From Galactobacter sp. (GTDB lineage Bacteria; Actinomycetota; Actinomycetes; Actinomycetales; Micrococcaceae), in the NCBI GenBank assembly GCA_022712075.1, contig JALAHE010000136.1, positions 1 through 18,996 of the forward strand: 18,996 nt of DNA. Direction: 5' to 3'. The notes beneath the pieces are model-generated. The model made no database searches. It worked only from the letters and a program-made list of their open reading frames with translations, and had not been told where the DNA came from. The translations under genes were made by a program, and so were the position numbers. Numbering within the stretch: the stretch's first letter is position 1; each line of letters starts with the position of its first letter. Shown piece after piece: positions 1 through 8,593 of this stretch.

Positions 1-1
1 G

Positions 2-175
2 GACGGGGCGGATACCGGGGCGACGGCGTCGCTCGCGCCCGGGTACGCCGGCCCGTCTTCCGCCGAGGCTGGGTACGCGAGCGAGGACGGATCGGGGGAG
101 GACGAGCCGCCGCTGGATGCCGACGACTTCGGCGCGGATCGGGAGACGGGCGAGATCGCGGGAGCCGCCGCCTGA
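2..175 (+). CDS. C-terminal fragment, probable single-stranded DNA-binding protein (SSB paralogue)
   Basis: An open frame enters from the left edge and stops at the TGA at 173-175; only the last 57 residues are visible and the start lies outside the window. The residues are low-complexity, rich in Gly, Ala, Ser, Asp and Glu, with an acidic stretch (around DADDFGADRE) and an alanine-rich end. This fits the disordered tail of an SSB. The proposal rests mainly on context: in M. tuberculosis an SSB-like gene (Rv2478c) lies directly upstream of the ettA orthologue (Rv2477c). No OB-fold is visible here. The canonical DDDIPF-type protein-interaction tip is absent, as in the second SSB of several actinobacteria. 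The reading frame is confident; the product is an inference. Confidence 0.5.
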   Translation, partial: DGADTGATASLAPGYAGPSSAEAGYASEDGSGEDEPPLDADDFGADRETGEIAGAAA

Positions 176-203
176 GCGCCGATCGCGCCGCCCGGCGCAG
201 ACT

Positions 204-234
204 CCCGCCGCCCCGGCCCCCACGGGGCGGCGGG
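204..234 (+). terminator. GC-rich hairpin terminator after the first gene
   Basis: A perfect 12-bp stem (arms 204-215 and 223-234) closes a 7-nt loop, 28 nt after the stop codon of the upstream gene. There is no U-run after it, which is common for high-GC actinobacterial terminators. It separates the SSB-like gene from ettA. Confidence 0.7.
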
Positions 235-261
235 TCCCGCGTGCAGGCTAGCCAGAGCGGA

Positions 262-267
262 TAGACT
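262..267 (+). promoter_or_regulatory. Candidate -10 element of the ettA promoter
   Basis: TAGACT fits the actinobacterial TANNNT -10 consensus and sits just downstream of the terminator hairpin, which is where an independent ettA promoter is expected. No convincing -35 is visible. Transcription would start near 274, giving ettA a leader of about 190 nt. The stretch 276-463 otherwise holds only one short overlapping frame and a small hairpin at 391-406. Confidence 0.4.
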
Positions 268-463
268 GAGGGTTGATGGGATCGCGCGTCCGAAGCGTGT
301 ACCCCGTCCACGCCCCTCTTTCCCTCGTGCACCCACGGTGCTGGCAGGCGAAGCGCGGCCGGACGGAGGGCACCGGGCGGCGGATCCTGCGCGGGGGACT
401 CCCCGCACCACCCCCGGGCACGGCCACAGGCTTGGCCCCACGCAAGCACGAAGAGTGGAGAGC

Positions 464-2146
<1,683 letters not shown>

Positions 2147-2175
2147 TCGGGCGAGCTGCGCAGCAGCCGCTAGCG

Positions 2176-2210
2176 CGAGGGCCCCGCACCGAATCGGTGC
2201 GGGGCCCTCG
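2176..2210. terminator. Strong bidirectional terminator between ettA and tesB
   Basis: A perfect 15-bp GC-rich stem (2176-2190 with 2196-2210) around a 5-nt loop lies between two convergent genes. It is 29 nt after the ettA stop and 18 nt beyond the thioesterase stop on the other strand, so it can serve both. Confidence 0.85.
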
Positions 2211-2228
2211 TGGCGTTTGGCGGCGGGT

Positions 2229-3098
2229 TCAGCGCTGGCGCGGCGGTCGGATCATGCCCTCCTGCAGAACGGTGGCCACGAGCTGGCCCTCGCGGTCGAA
2301 GACCGACGCCTTGATGAGCGCGCGGGCCCCCTGGGCACTCGTGGCGTGCTGGACAAACAGTAGCCACTCGTCGACGCGAGCTGGGCGGTGCCACCACATC
2401 GCGTGGTCGAGGCTCGCGATCGAGGAGCCGGAGGTCAGCCAATTGGTGCCGGCGCGGCGCAGCGCCGTCTCAATGAGCGTGAAGTCGCTGCCGTAGGCGA
2501 GTGCGGCCTGGTGCTCCAGCGGGTTGTCGCCGAAGGGCTCCTTCGTCTTCATCCAGACCAGGTTGCGCTCGGGGTGGGCGGGCGAGCTCAGGTACAGCGA
2601 TCCATCGGGGTAGCGCATGTCGAAGGGACGGTGCTCGGCCCACATGCGCGCCATCGGGTGATCGATGCCGCCGAGCTCCTCCGCCGCGGACGGCAGCGAC
2701 TCGGGGTCCGGCACGTTCTCCGGCATCTCGTCCTGGAAGTTGATGCCCTCGCCGGGCAGCTCGAAGCTCGCGATCATGGACAGGATCGGGGCGCCGTCCT
2801 GGTATGCGTGGACGCGGCGGGCCGAGAAGGATCGGCCGTCGCGCAGGCGTTCCACGCCGTACGTGATGGGGGTGTCGGGATCGCCCGGGCGCAGGAAGTA
2901 TCCGTGCAGCGAGTGGATCGGTCGGTCCTCGTCCACGGTGCGCGCGGCCGCCACGACCGACTGGGCCAGCACCTGCCCGCCGAAGACCCGCTTGGGGCCG
3001 AGCGAGGGAGTGTGGCCAACGTAGATGTCCTCGGTGGTTCGCGCGCCCACCGAATCGAGATCGAGCAGACCGCGCAAGAGCTGCGTGGTGGACGTCAT
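2229..3098 (-). CDS. tesB: Acyl-CoA thioesterase II (TesB family)
   Basis: A 289-aa protein with two tandem hotdog domains. TesB hydrolyses acyl-CoA thioesters to free fatty acid and CoA in the cytosol. The first half carries the family pattern VFGGQVLAQ (38-46) and HSLHGYFLRPGD (62-73). The second half carries SLDHAMWWHRP, and the family catalytic triad is retained: D231 in SLDH, T253 in HATSAQ and Q279 in LQEG. Length is close to E. coli TesB (286 aa). I chose the ATG at 3098, which has a GAGGAG site 4 nt upstream; the frame is open to 3155, but that extension has no family character. It is divergent from the gene at 3188 and convergent with ettA. The physiological substrate cannot be told from sequence. 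Confidence 0.93.
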   Translation of the reverse strand: MTSTTQLLRGLLDLDSVGARTTEDIYVGHTPSLGPKRVFGGQVLAQSVVAAARTVDEDRPIHSLHGYFLRPGDPDTPITYGVERLRDGRSFSARRVHAYQDGAPILSMIASFELPGEGINFQDEMPENVPDPESLPSAAEELGGIDHPMARMWAEHRPFDMRYPDGSLYLSSPAHPERNLVWMKTKEPFGDNPLEHQAALAYGSDFTLIETALRRAGTNWLTSGSSIASLDHAMWWHRPARVDEWLLFVQHATSAQGARALIKASVFDREGQLVATVLQEGMIRPPRQR

Positions 3099-3159
3099 GA
3101 CACTCCTCAGGGGCAATAGCTGGTGGTGCGTGCGCGGCCTGCAACGGCCGCCCACGCCC

Positions 3160-3165
3160 AGTGTA
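3160..3165 (-). promoter_or_regulatory. Candidate -10 element for tesB in a divergent intergenic region
   Basis: Read on the minus strand this is TACACT, a good TANNNT match, about 61 nt from the tesB start. The overlapping plus-strand TATCGA (3164-3169) could be a weak -10 for the divergent gene at 3188. Neither has a clear -35. The whole 89-bp intergenic region must hold both promoters. Confidence 0.35.
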
Positions 3166-3187
3166 TCGAGCGTGAAAGACTGGGGGA

Positions 3188-3853
3188 GTGAGCCCCGTCG
3201 AAGCCCCCCTGATCCTGCCCGATCCCGCCGATGTCGCCGACCTCGCTCGTTTCCTGGTGCGGTCAGCCTCGGTGCGCGACGGGGTCTGCCGGCGGGTGGC
3301 CCGCGGCAACGTCCTTGCCCTGCACGTCGCCGGGACGTTCCCGCTCATGCTCGGTGCCACCACGCCCACGATCATCGGCCAGCGTGGCGTGCGCCTCGCA
3401 ACCCCGGCCGAGCTCGACGTCGTGGTGCCGATCGCCGAGCTGCGCGATCGCCTGGCCCGGTTGGCGCGCGAAGGCGAGGGTCCGCTGGTCCTTGACGTCC
3501 CGCCGTCGCGCCCCAACGCGCCGTGGACGGCGACGCTTCCGCTCGCCGTGCGCTGGGAGTCAATTGCCCCGGTGCACGACGACGCGTGGGCGGCCGCCGC
3601 GCGCGGCGTCGCCAACGAGGTCCAAGAGTCCCTGCCCACCGATCCGGGGCAGCCGCTCGTGTTCGCGGCCCGCGATGCCGCGTGGGGGCGAGCGGCGCCC
3701 GAGCTGGGGCACGGGGTGCTCGCCGGGGCGGCCTTCCTGGCCCACGCCTACGGCTTCTTGCGGGAGGGTGCGCGCTCGGCGCGCTTCACCTCCGGGGCGT
3801 GGGAACGGCTCTCCGCCGGGGGCGGAACCCTCCTGTGGCGCGCCGGCAGCTGA
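3188..3853 (+). CDS. Conserved hypothetical protein, function not recognised
   Basis: A 221-aa frame starting at GTG directly behind a purine-rich GGGGGA, and ending 15 nt before the convergent haemoglobin gene. I do not recognise a named family. There is no signal peptide and no clear membrane segment. The protein is rich in Ala, Arg and Gly, has two short hydrophobic stretches (VLALHVAGTFPLML near 42-55; GVLAGAAFLAHAYGFL near 178-193), and has a compact end with Trp and Gly residues. Codon usage (G/C at most wobble positions) matches the neighbours, which supports real coding. The RBS spacing is unusually short, so the true start could be a later codon. A weak 6-bp hairpin (3855-3860 with 3872-3877) lies at the convergent junction. 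Its place beside tesB and the haemoglobin operon does not by itself suggest a role. Confidence 0.7.
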   Translation: MSPVEAPLILPDPADVADLARFLVRSASVRDGVCRRVARGNVLALHVAGTFPLMLGATTPTIIGQRGVRLATPAELDVVVPIAELRDRLARLAREGEGPLVLDVPPSRPNAPWTATLPLAVRWESIAPVHDDAWAAAARGVANEVQESLPTDPGQPLVFAARDAAWGRAAPELGHGVLAGAAFLAHAYGFLREGARSARFTSGAWERLSAGGGTLLWRAGS

Positions 3854-3868
3854 GCCGGGCCGGCGGGC

Positions 3869-4456
3869 CTAGCCCGGGGTGTTGATCATCGCCGTGGCGG
3901 CGCGCTCGAAGTAGTCCCACATGATGCCGTCGAGCATCGGGGGCAACGCCACCTCGTCGAGGGCGGCGCGCATGTGCGTGAGCCAGGCCTCCCTGGCCGC
4001 CTGATTGACGGCAAACGGGAAGTGGCGCATGCGCAGGCGCGGGTGACCGCGGCGCTGCGAGTATGTGGTCGGCCCACCGAAGTACTGGATGAGGAAGAGC
4101 CGCATGCGCTCCTCGGCGGGGCCCAGATCCTCTTCGGGATACATGGGTCGCAAGAGCGAGTCATCGGCGATGCCGCGGTAGAACGCGGCGACGAGGGCGC
4201 GGAAGGTCTCCTCGCCGCCCGCCTGGACGTAGACCGAGGCGGGGTCGAGGCGCTCCTGCGGCTCGGACTCCTGGGCGGCGCCGTCTGCGGCGCCCGCCGC
4301 GGCTTGGGCAGGCTCGGCCGGAACCTTGGCGGCGGTGGGCACCACGGGGATCTGCACCCGGGCGCCGGCACCCACCGAGCGCACCTCGAGGGAGGCGCCG
4401 AGGGGCGCTGCCGCCTCCGGCAGTGTCGGCTTCGATTCGGGCGTGGGGGAGCTCAT
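3869..4456 (-). CDS. glbO: Group II truncated haemoglobin (trHbO / GlbO) with long N-terminal extension
   Basis: 195 aa. Residues from about 73 to the end match mycobacterial GlbO closely, including YPEEDL, YFGGPTTYSQRRGHPRLRMRH and an INTPG-type end. Key haem-pocket residues are present with the spacing of M. tuberculosis GlbO: Tyr93 (B10), Tyr106 (CD1), proximal His145 (F8) and Trp158 (G8). This family binds O2, NO and peroxide, and is linked to respiration and redox defence. The first 72 or so residues are an extra Ala/Pro/Glu-rich segment with no obvious fold; typical GlbO begins near this protein's residue 74. The ATG at 4456 lies 5 nt after the osmC stop and has a purine-rich GGGAGAA upstream. 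No closer in-frame start with a better RBS was seen. It is the last gene of the pepN-osmC-glbO operon. Confidence 0.92.
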   Translation of the reverse strand: MSSPTPESKPTLPEAAAPLGASLEVRSVGAGARVQIPVVPTAAKVPAEPAQAAAGAADGAAQESEPQERLDPASVYVQAGGEETFRALVAAFYRGIADDSLLRPMYPEEDLGPAEERMRLFLIQYFGGPTTYSQRRGHPRLRMRHFPFAVNQAAREAWLTHMRAALDEVALPPMLDGIMWDYFERAATAMINTPG

Positions 4457-4461
4457 GGTCC

Positions 4462-4989
4462 CTATTCTCCCGCAGTCGGCTCGCCCTGGTTGCCGCCCGT
4501 GTCCGGCTTCACGCTGAGCGCAAAGTTGAGCGAATTGGCGATGAAGCACTGCTCGTGGGCCCGCTCGTGCAGGCGGCGCACGCCCTCTTGACCAACGACC
4601 CGCCCTTCCATGTCGAGCAGCCGGGTGCGCGGGGAAAGGGCCGCCGAGACGAAGCGCCCCGCGTCTCCCGGCCCGAGTTCCAGCTCGCCCTCGACCTCCA
4701 CGCAGGCCTCGGTGACCTCGTATCCGGCCAGGCCGGCGAGGCGGAGGAAGGCGAGCAGATGACACTGCGCGAGCGCGCTCAGGAGCAGGGTCTCGGGGTT
4801 GAAGGCGTCCCGATCGCCGAAAAAGGTGCGGGCGGCCGAGACCCGGAGGGCCGGAACCTCGGGGCCGGCCGAGGCCGTGGCGGCACGCGAGAAGCGGCGT
4901 ACCTCGGTGGTGGGGCGCGCCCCGGGCCCGTCCCAGTCCACCCGGGCCGTGAAGATGTGGGACGGGCCGCGGCGCGCGCTCTCACTCAT
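4462..4989 (-). CDS. OsmC/Ohr-family protein (putative thiol peroxidase)
   Basis: A 175-aa OsmC-superfamily protein; members reduce organic hydroperoxides using two cysteines. Both expected cysteines are present in family context: Cys76 in LAQCHLLAFL on the central helix, and Cys148 in AHEQCFIANSL near the C-terminus. A third cysteine, Cys96, is also seen. The NPETLLLSALAQCH stretch is typical of the YhfA/OsmC-like branch rather than classical Ohr. No signal peptide or membrane segment. Its ATG overlaps the pepN stop as ATGA (4986-4989), which indicates translational coupling, and its stop is 5 nt before the haemoglobin start. Context suggests an oxidative or nitrosative stress role; the natural substrate and reductant are not known. 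Confidence 0.9.
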   Translation of the reverse strand: MSESARRGPSHIFTARVDWDGPGARPTTEVRRFSRAATASAGPEVPALRVSAARTFFGDRDAFNPETLLLSALAQCHLLAFLRLAGLAGYEVTEACVEVEGELELGPGDAGRFVSAALSPRTRLLDMEGRVVGQEGVRRLHERAHEQCFIANSLNFALSVKPDTGGNQGEPTAGE

Positions 4990-7538
4990 CGCGCGGCGTC
5001 GGCCTTCTGCGCGTTAAGCGCGCGGGCCATGCCGTCGCGGGCCTCCGAGAGGAGGCGCGTGAGCGCCGGAATCCGATCGCCCAGGCCGGCCAGTGCAGCA
5101 TCGGTCGCCTCGAGGGTCGCCTGCGAGGTGGGACGCGCGGGGTAGAGGCCGTTGACGATGGCCTGCGCCATCTCGTACGAGCGCGAGGTCCAGACCCCCT
5201 CCACCGCGGCGAAGTACGGCGCCACGTAGGGGGCGAGCAGGGCCTTGTCGTGCGTGCGCTGGAAGCCGGCGATCACCTTGCGCTGGAAGGTGTTGGAGAG
5301 CTCCTGCGACTCAACCAGGGCGCTCCACGCGGCGGCCTTGGCCTCCGCCGTCGGCACGGCGGCGCGCGCGAGGGCGGCGGCGAGCTCGCCCGAGGCCGAA
5401 CGGTCGGCGGCCAGGGCGGAGGCGATCTCGGCCTCGCCGGCGGTGCCGCCGGCCACGAGCGAGGTGAGGAGCTCCCAGTTGAGATCGGTGTCGATCTCCA
5501 GGCCCTCGAGGGCGATCTCACCCGAGCGCAGGGAGGCCACGGTGGCGAGCTGCCCCTCGGTGCTGGCGAGGGCCGAGAACGTCATGACAAGCATGAACTG
5601 CGAATCGGAGCCGGGCTCGGCCGCCTGGGCCAGGGCCCACAAGCGATCGGTGGCGTCGACGGCGGTGGCCTCGGCGAACTCCGGGGCGACGTAGCGGCCG
5701 AGCGCCGTGCGCAGCTGGGCCAGCTGCACCTTGATGGTGGTGGAGTCCTGCTCGGGGCCGATGTTGTTCAGCACAAGCTCGACGTAGTCGCGGGCGGCGA
5801 TCTCACCATCGCGCGTCGCATCCCACACCGCACCCCAGAGGAGGGCTCGGACGAGCGAATCGGTGGCAGTGGAGAGGTAATCGATCGCGGTGCGCAGGCT
5901 GCGCGGATCCAGGCGAAGCTTGGCGTAACCCAGGTCGCCGTCGTTGACGAGGACGAGGTCGCCGCGGCGCTTGCCAACGAGCTCGGGCACCTCGGTGCGG
6001 GCGCCGTCGACGTCGAGCTCCACGACCTCGCGGCGCACGAGCTTGCCGTCCACGACGTCGTGCAGGCCAACGCGGAGGCGCTGCGCGCGCAGCGTGGGGT
6101 GCTGCTCCGGGGTGGTCTGCAGAATCGCGAAGGAGGTGATGACGTCGTCGGCGTCCACCGTGAGCTCGGGGCGCAGCGTGTTCACACCGGCCGTCTCGAG
6201 CCACTGGCGGGACCACTCGGAGAGGTCGCGGCCGCTCGAGGCCTCGAGCTCAACGAGCAGGTCGGAGAGCTCGGTGTTGGAGAAGGCGTGCTTCTTGAAG
6301 TATTCGCGCACGCCGGCCATGAACTCGTCCTGGCCGACCCAGGCCACGAGCTGGCGCAGCACCGAGGCGCCCTTGGCGTAGGTGATGCCGTCGAAGTTGA
6401 CCTGCACGTCCTCGAGGTCGCGGATGTCGGCCTTGATGGGGTGGGTCGAGGGCAGCTGGTCCTGGTCGTAGGCCCAGGACTTCTCGAGCGAGGAGAAGGT
6501 GGTCCACGCGGAGTCCCTGTACTGCGTGTTCACGGCGGCGGCGTGCGTGGACATGAACTCGGCGAAGGACTCGTTGAGCCACAGGTCGTTCCACCACTTC
6601 ATGGTCACGAGGTCGCCGAACCACATGTGGGCCAGCTCGTGCAGCACGGTGATGGCGCGGCGCTCGACGAGCGCCGCAGGCACCTTGGAACGGAAAACGT
6701 AGTCCTCGAGGATGGTCACGCAGCCGGCGTTCTCCATGGCGCCGGCGTTGAACTCGGGAACAAAGAGCTGGTCGTACTTCTCGAAGGGGTAGGCGACCCC
6801 GAAGTCCTTCTCGAAGACCTCGAAGCCCTGGCGGGTGACCTCAAAGATGTTCTCGGCGTCTAGGTGCTCGAAGAGCGACTTGCGGGCGTAGGCGCCAAGG
6901 GAGACTTCGCGGCCGTCGGCGCTCGTCACCGAGGAGTGGGTCGAGGCGTACGGGCCGGCCACGAGGGCCGTGACGTAGGACGAGAGCACCGGGGTGGGGG
7001 AGAAGGTCCACGTGGCCGTGCCCTCGGCGGCCGGCGCCGGCTCCGGCGTGGGCTGATTCGAGATGACGTCCCAATGCGCGGGAGCGGTGACCGTGAAGGC
7101 GAACGTCGCCTTGAGGTCGGGCTGCTCGAAGACCGCGAACATGCGGCGAGAGTCGGGCACCTCGAACTGCGTGTAGAGGTACACCTCGTCATCGGCCGGG
7201 TCGACGAAGCGGTGCAGGCCCTCGCCCGTGCTGGAGTAGTCCATCGTGGCGTCGACCGTCAGGACGTTGCGCTCCGCGAGCGCGGGCAGGGCGATGCGCA
7301 CGCCGTCGGCCACCTCGGCCGGATCCAGCGCGACGCCGTTGAGCACCACGGAGTGCACCTCGCGGGTGACGGCGTCGATGAAGCTGGTGGCCCCTGCAGT
7401 GGCAGAGAAGGTCACGGTGCTCACCGAGCGGAAGGTGGTGCCCGGATCGGTCAGGTCCAGGCGCACATCGTAGGACTCGGTGGAGATGAGGCCGGCGCGC
7501 TCCTGCGCTTCGGCACGGGTGAGGTTCAAGCCCGGCAC
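4986..7538 (-). CDS. pepN: Aminopeptidase N (M1 family zinc metallopeptidase)
   Basis: An 850-aa cytosolic M1 aminopeptidase that removes N-terminal residues from peptides, including proteasome/Clp products. The substrate-binding GAMEN is at 266-270. The zinc site HELAH is at 300-304, with the third ligand Glu323 in WLNESFAE, giving ligands His300, His304 and Glu323 and general base Glu301. The transition-state tyrosine is probably Tyr387 in ITYAKG. A roughly 300-residue helical ERAP1-like C-terminal domain follows. Length fits actinobacterial PepN. I chose the GTG at 7538 because AAGAAGGAC ends 5 nt upstream and the protein then begins PGLNLTRAEAQERA, typical of this clade; the frame is open to 7625, but that part is not conserved in character. 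It leads an operon with osmC and glbO, and diverges from rpiB. Confidence 0.96.
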   Translation of the reverse strand: MPGLNLTRAEAQERAGLISTESYDVRLDLTDPGTTFRSVSTVTFSATAGATSFIDAVTREVHSVVLNGVALDPAEVADGVRIALPALAERNVLTVDATMDYSSTGEGLHRFVDPADDEVYLYTQFEVPDSRRMFAVFEQPDLKATFAFTVTAPAHWDVISNQPTPEPAPAAEGTATWTFSPTPVLSSYVTALVAGPYASTHSSVTSADGREVSLGAYARKSLFEHLDAENIFEVTRQGFEVFEKDFGVAYPFEKYDQLFVPEFNAGAMENAGCVTILEDYVFRSKVPAALVERRAITVLHELAHMWFGDLVTMKWWNDLWLNESFAEFMSTHAAAVNTQYRDSAWTTFSSLEKSWAYDQDQLPSTHPIKADIRDLEDVQVNFDGITYAKGASVLRQLVAWVGQDEFMAGVREYFKKHAFSNTELSDLLVELEASSGRDLSEWSRQWLETAGVNTLRPELTVDADDVITSFAILQTTPEQHPTLRAQRLRVGLHDVVDGKLVRREVVELDVDGARTEVPELVGKRRGDLVLVNDGDLGYAKLRLDPRSLRTAIDYLSTATDSLVRALLWGAVWDATRDGEIAARDYVELVLNNIGPEQDSTTIKVQLAQLRTALGRYVAPEFAEATAVDATDRLWALAQAAEPGSDSQFMLVMTFSALASTEGQLATVASLRSGEIALEGLEIDTDLNWELLTSLVAGGTAGEAEIASALAADRSASGELAAALARAAVPTAEAKAAAWSALVESQELSNTFQRKVIAGFQRTHDKALLAPYVAPYFAAVEGVWTSRSYEMAQAIVNGLYPARPTSQATLEATDAALAGLGDRIPALTRLLSEARDGMARALNAQKADAAR

Positions 7539-7543
7539 GTGAT

Positions 7544-7552
7544 GTCCTTCTT
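7544..7552 (-). promoter_or_regulatory. Ribosome binding site that decides the pepN GTG start
   Basis: On the minus strand this reads AAGAAGGAC and ends 5 nt before the GTG at 7538. The upstream in-frame start at 7625 has no comparable site. Confidence 0.7.
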
Positions 7553-7560
7553 TCGAGGCT

Positions 7561-7590
7561 GTTCTGAAAGAACTGTTTGACAGTCTTGGA
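7561..7590. repeat. Short inverted repeats in the pepN-rpiB divergent region
   Basis: Two adjacent small palindromes are seen: GTTCTGAAAGAAC (5-bp arms, 7561-7573) and ACTGTTTGACAGT (4-bp arms, starting near 7572). They sit in an unusually AT-richer 143-bp intergenic stretch that must contain both divergent promoters. A TATTCT at 7625-7630 is a candidate rpiB -10. The palindromes are 23-52 nt from the pepN start, so an operator role is possible but unproven. Confidence 0.35.
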
Positions 7591-7681
7591 ACGATCTTCG
7601 CACTTTTGCGTCCAGTTTGGCCCATATTCTTGGAAGAGACAGCAGGAAAACGGCCCGAAGGGCCAGGAGGAAGACCCCCGC

Positions 7682-8155
7682 ATGCGCATTCACATCGCCA
7701 CCGACCACGCAGGCCTCGAGCTGAGCCACCACCTGATCGAGGTGCTTGGCGCCGACGGCCACGAGGTCATCGATCACGGACCGACCTCCTATGACCCGCT
7801 GGACGACTACCCGGCGTTCTGCCTGCGCGCGGCCCAGGCGGTCGTCGCCGATCAGCGCGCCGGCGTGCAGGCGCTCGGCATTGTGCTGGGTGGCTCGGGC
7901 AACGGCGAGCAGATCGCTGCCAACAAGGTCGAGGGCGTGCGCGCGGCTCTGGCGTGGAACGCCGACACCGCCAAGCTCGCCCGCGAGCACAACGACGCCA
8001 ACGTCGTGGCGCTGGGCGGCCGCCAGCACAGCGTGGAGGAGGCCACGGAGCTCGTGCGTCTGTTTCTCGCCGAGCCCTTCTCGGGCGACGAGCGCCACGC
8101 CCGCCGCATCGGCAAGATCGCTGCCTACGAGACCACGGGCGAGATTATCGACTAG
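7682..8155 (+). CDS. rpiB: Ribose-5-phosphate isomerase B
   Basis: A 157-aa RpiB/LacAB-family isomerase that interconverts ribulose-5-phosphate and ribose-5-phosphate in the non-oxidative pentose phosphate pathway. It begins MRIHIATDHAGLE, with the phosphate/sugar-binding D8-H9, and contains LGGSGNGEQIAANKV (69-83). In place of the catalytic cysteine of E. coli RpiB it has the actinobacterial arrangement, with Ser72 and Glu76 corresponding to M. tuberculosis Ser71/Glu75. His103 in REHN and the basic ERHARR tail are also present. The ATG at 7682 has AGGAGG (7665-7670) upstream, and the length matches the family; the frame is open to 7577, but that is non-conserved leader. It is divergent from pepN and followed by tRNA-Gly. 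Confidence 0.95.
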   Translation: MRIHIATDHAGLELSHHLIEVLGADGHEVIDHGPTSYDPLDDYPAFCLRAAQAVVADQRAGVQALGIVLGGSGNGEQIAANKVEGVRAALAWNADTAKLAREHNDANVVALGGRQHSVEEATELVRLFLAEPFSGDERHARRIGKIAAYETTGEIID

Positions 8156-8162
8156 TTTCGAT

Positions 8163-8192
8163 TTGCGGCGATGAAGCCCTCGCCGGTAGGCT
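8163..8192 (+). promoter_or_regulatory. Candidate promoter for tRNA-Gly
   Basis: TTGCGG (8163-8168) and TAGGCT (8187-8192) are separated by 18 nt, a plausible -35/-10 pair, and end 24 nt before the mature tRNA 5' end. It lies immediately after the rpiB stop codon. Confidence 0.45.
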
Positions 8193-8216
8193 CGGACCGT
8201 ACGGTTTGAGCCGTTC

Positions 8217-8290
8217 GGGGTAGTAGCTCAATGGTAGAGCCTTAGTCTTCCAAACTAATTACGCGGGTTCGATTCCCGTCTACCCCTCCA
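8217..8290 (+). tRNA. tRNA-Gly (anticodon TCC), CCA encoded
   Basis: The acceptor stem GGGGTAG (8217-8223) pairs with CTACCCC (8280-8286), followed by discriminator T and an encoded CCA. The anticodon stem TTAGT/ACTAA encloses the loop CTTCCAA, with anticodon TCC at 8249-8251. The T-arm has the standard GGGTTCGATTCCC shape. A discriminator U with a UCC anticodon is typical of bacterial tRNA-Gly reading GGA/GGG. Confidence 0.97.
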
Positions 8291-8294
8291 AGTT

Positions 8295-8339
8295 AAAAGG
8301 AAAAGACCTCCGGTATTGATCCGGAGGTCTTTTCCTTTT
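8295..8339 (+). terminator. Intrinsic terminator of tRNA-Gly
   Basis: A perfect 19-bp stem (8295-8313 with 8321-8339) with a 7-nt loop begins 5 nt after the tRNA. The A-rich start and T-rich end of the stem make it a classic intrinsic terminator, usable on both strands. Confidence 0.93.
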
Positions 8340-8432
8340 GTGGTGTGATGGAAAGGGGTCGGGGGTGCGGCAGGAGGATCGACTCCACGCGTCGATGGGT
8401 CCCACGATTCGGGGCCGGGCCTCCGGTGTGCG

Positions 8433-8438
8433 TAAACT
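8433..8438 (+). promoter_or_regulatory. Candidate -10 for tRNA-Pro (and possibly tig)
   Basis: TAAACT ends 14 nt before the mature tRNA-Pro 5' end, a suitable distance for a short 5' leader. The -35 region is not clear. No TANNNT-type -10 is visible between the tRNA and tig, so tig may depend on this promoter. Confidence 0.4.
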
Positions 8439-8452
8439 GGATCCCGCATCAT

Positions 8453-8526
8453 CGGGGTGTAGCTCAGCTTGGTAGAGCGCGCGCTTTGGGAGCGCGAGGT
8501 CGCAGGTTCAAATCCTGTCGTCCCGA
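8453..8526 (+). tRNA. tRNA-Pro (anticodon TGG), CCA not encoded
   Basis: The acceptor arm CGGGGTG (8453-8459) pairs with the 3' CGTCCCG, including two G-U pairs, and is followed by discriminator A; the next bases are CGA, so CCA must be added. The anticodon stem CGCGC/GCGCG encloses TTTGGGA, with anticodon TGG at 8487-8489. The T-arm GCAGG TTCAAAT CCTGT is complete. The C1-G72 first pair and A73 are typical of bacterial tRNA-Pro. Confidence 0.96.
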
Positions 8527-8540
8527 CGAAGATCCGTTAC

Positions 8541-8565
8541 CCGGACCCGCAGACGGCGGGTCCGG
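8541..8565 (+). terminator. Hairpin between tRNA-Pro and tig (weak terminator or mRNA 5' hairpin)
   Basis: A perfect 10-bp GC-rich stem (8541-8550 with 8556-8565) has a 5-nt loop but no T-run. It could end tRNA-Pro transcription. Only 28 nt remain before the tig start and no promoter is visible there, so it may instead be the protective 5' hairpin of a tig message cut from the tRNA precursor. Confidence 0.45.
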
Positions 8566-8593
8566 CCAACACACATGTCAGGAGCTGCACGCA

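Noticed and set aside
2470..3639. 389-codon minus-strand frame overlapping tesB and the divergent gene
   Set aside because: It spans a divergent promoter region and two better-supported genes in other frames; Arg/Ala/Pro-rich noise.
5250..6863. 537-codon plus-strand frame opposite pepN
   Set aside because: Same GC-skew artefact; it overlaps the catalytic core of a clearly recognised pepN and has Gly/Glu/Val-rich composition with no domain.
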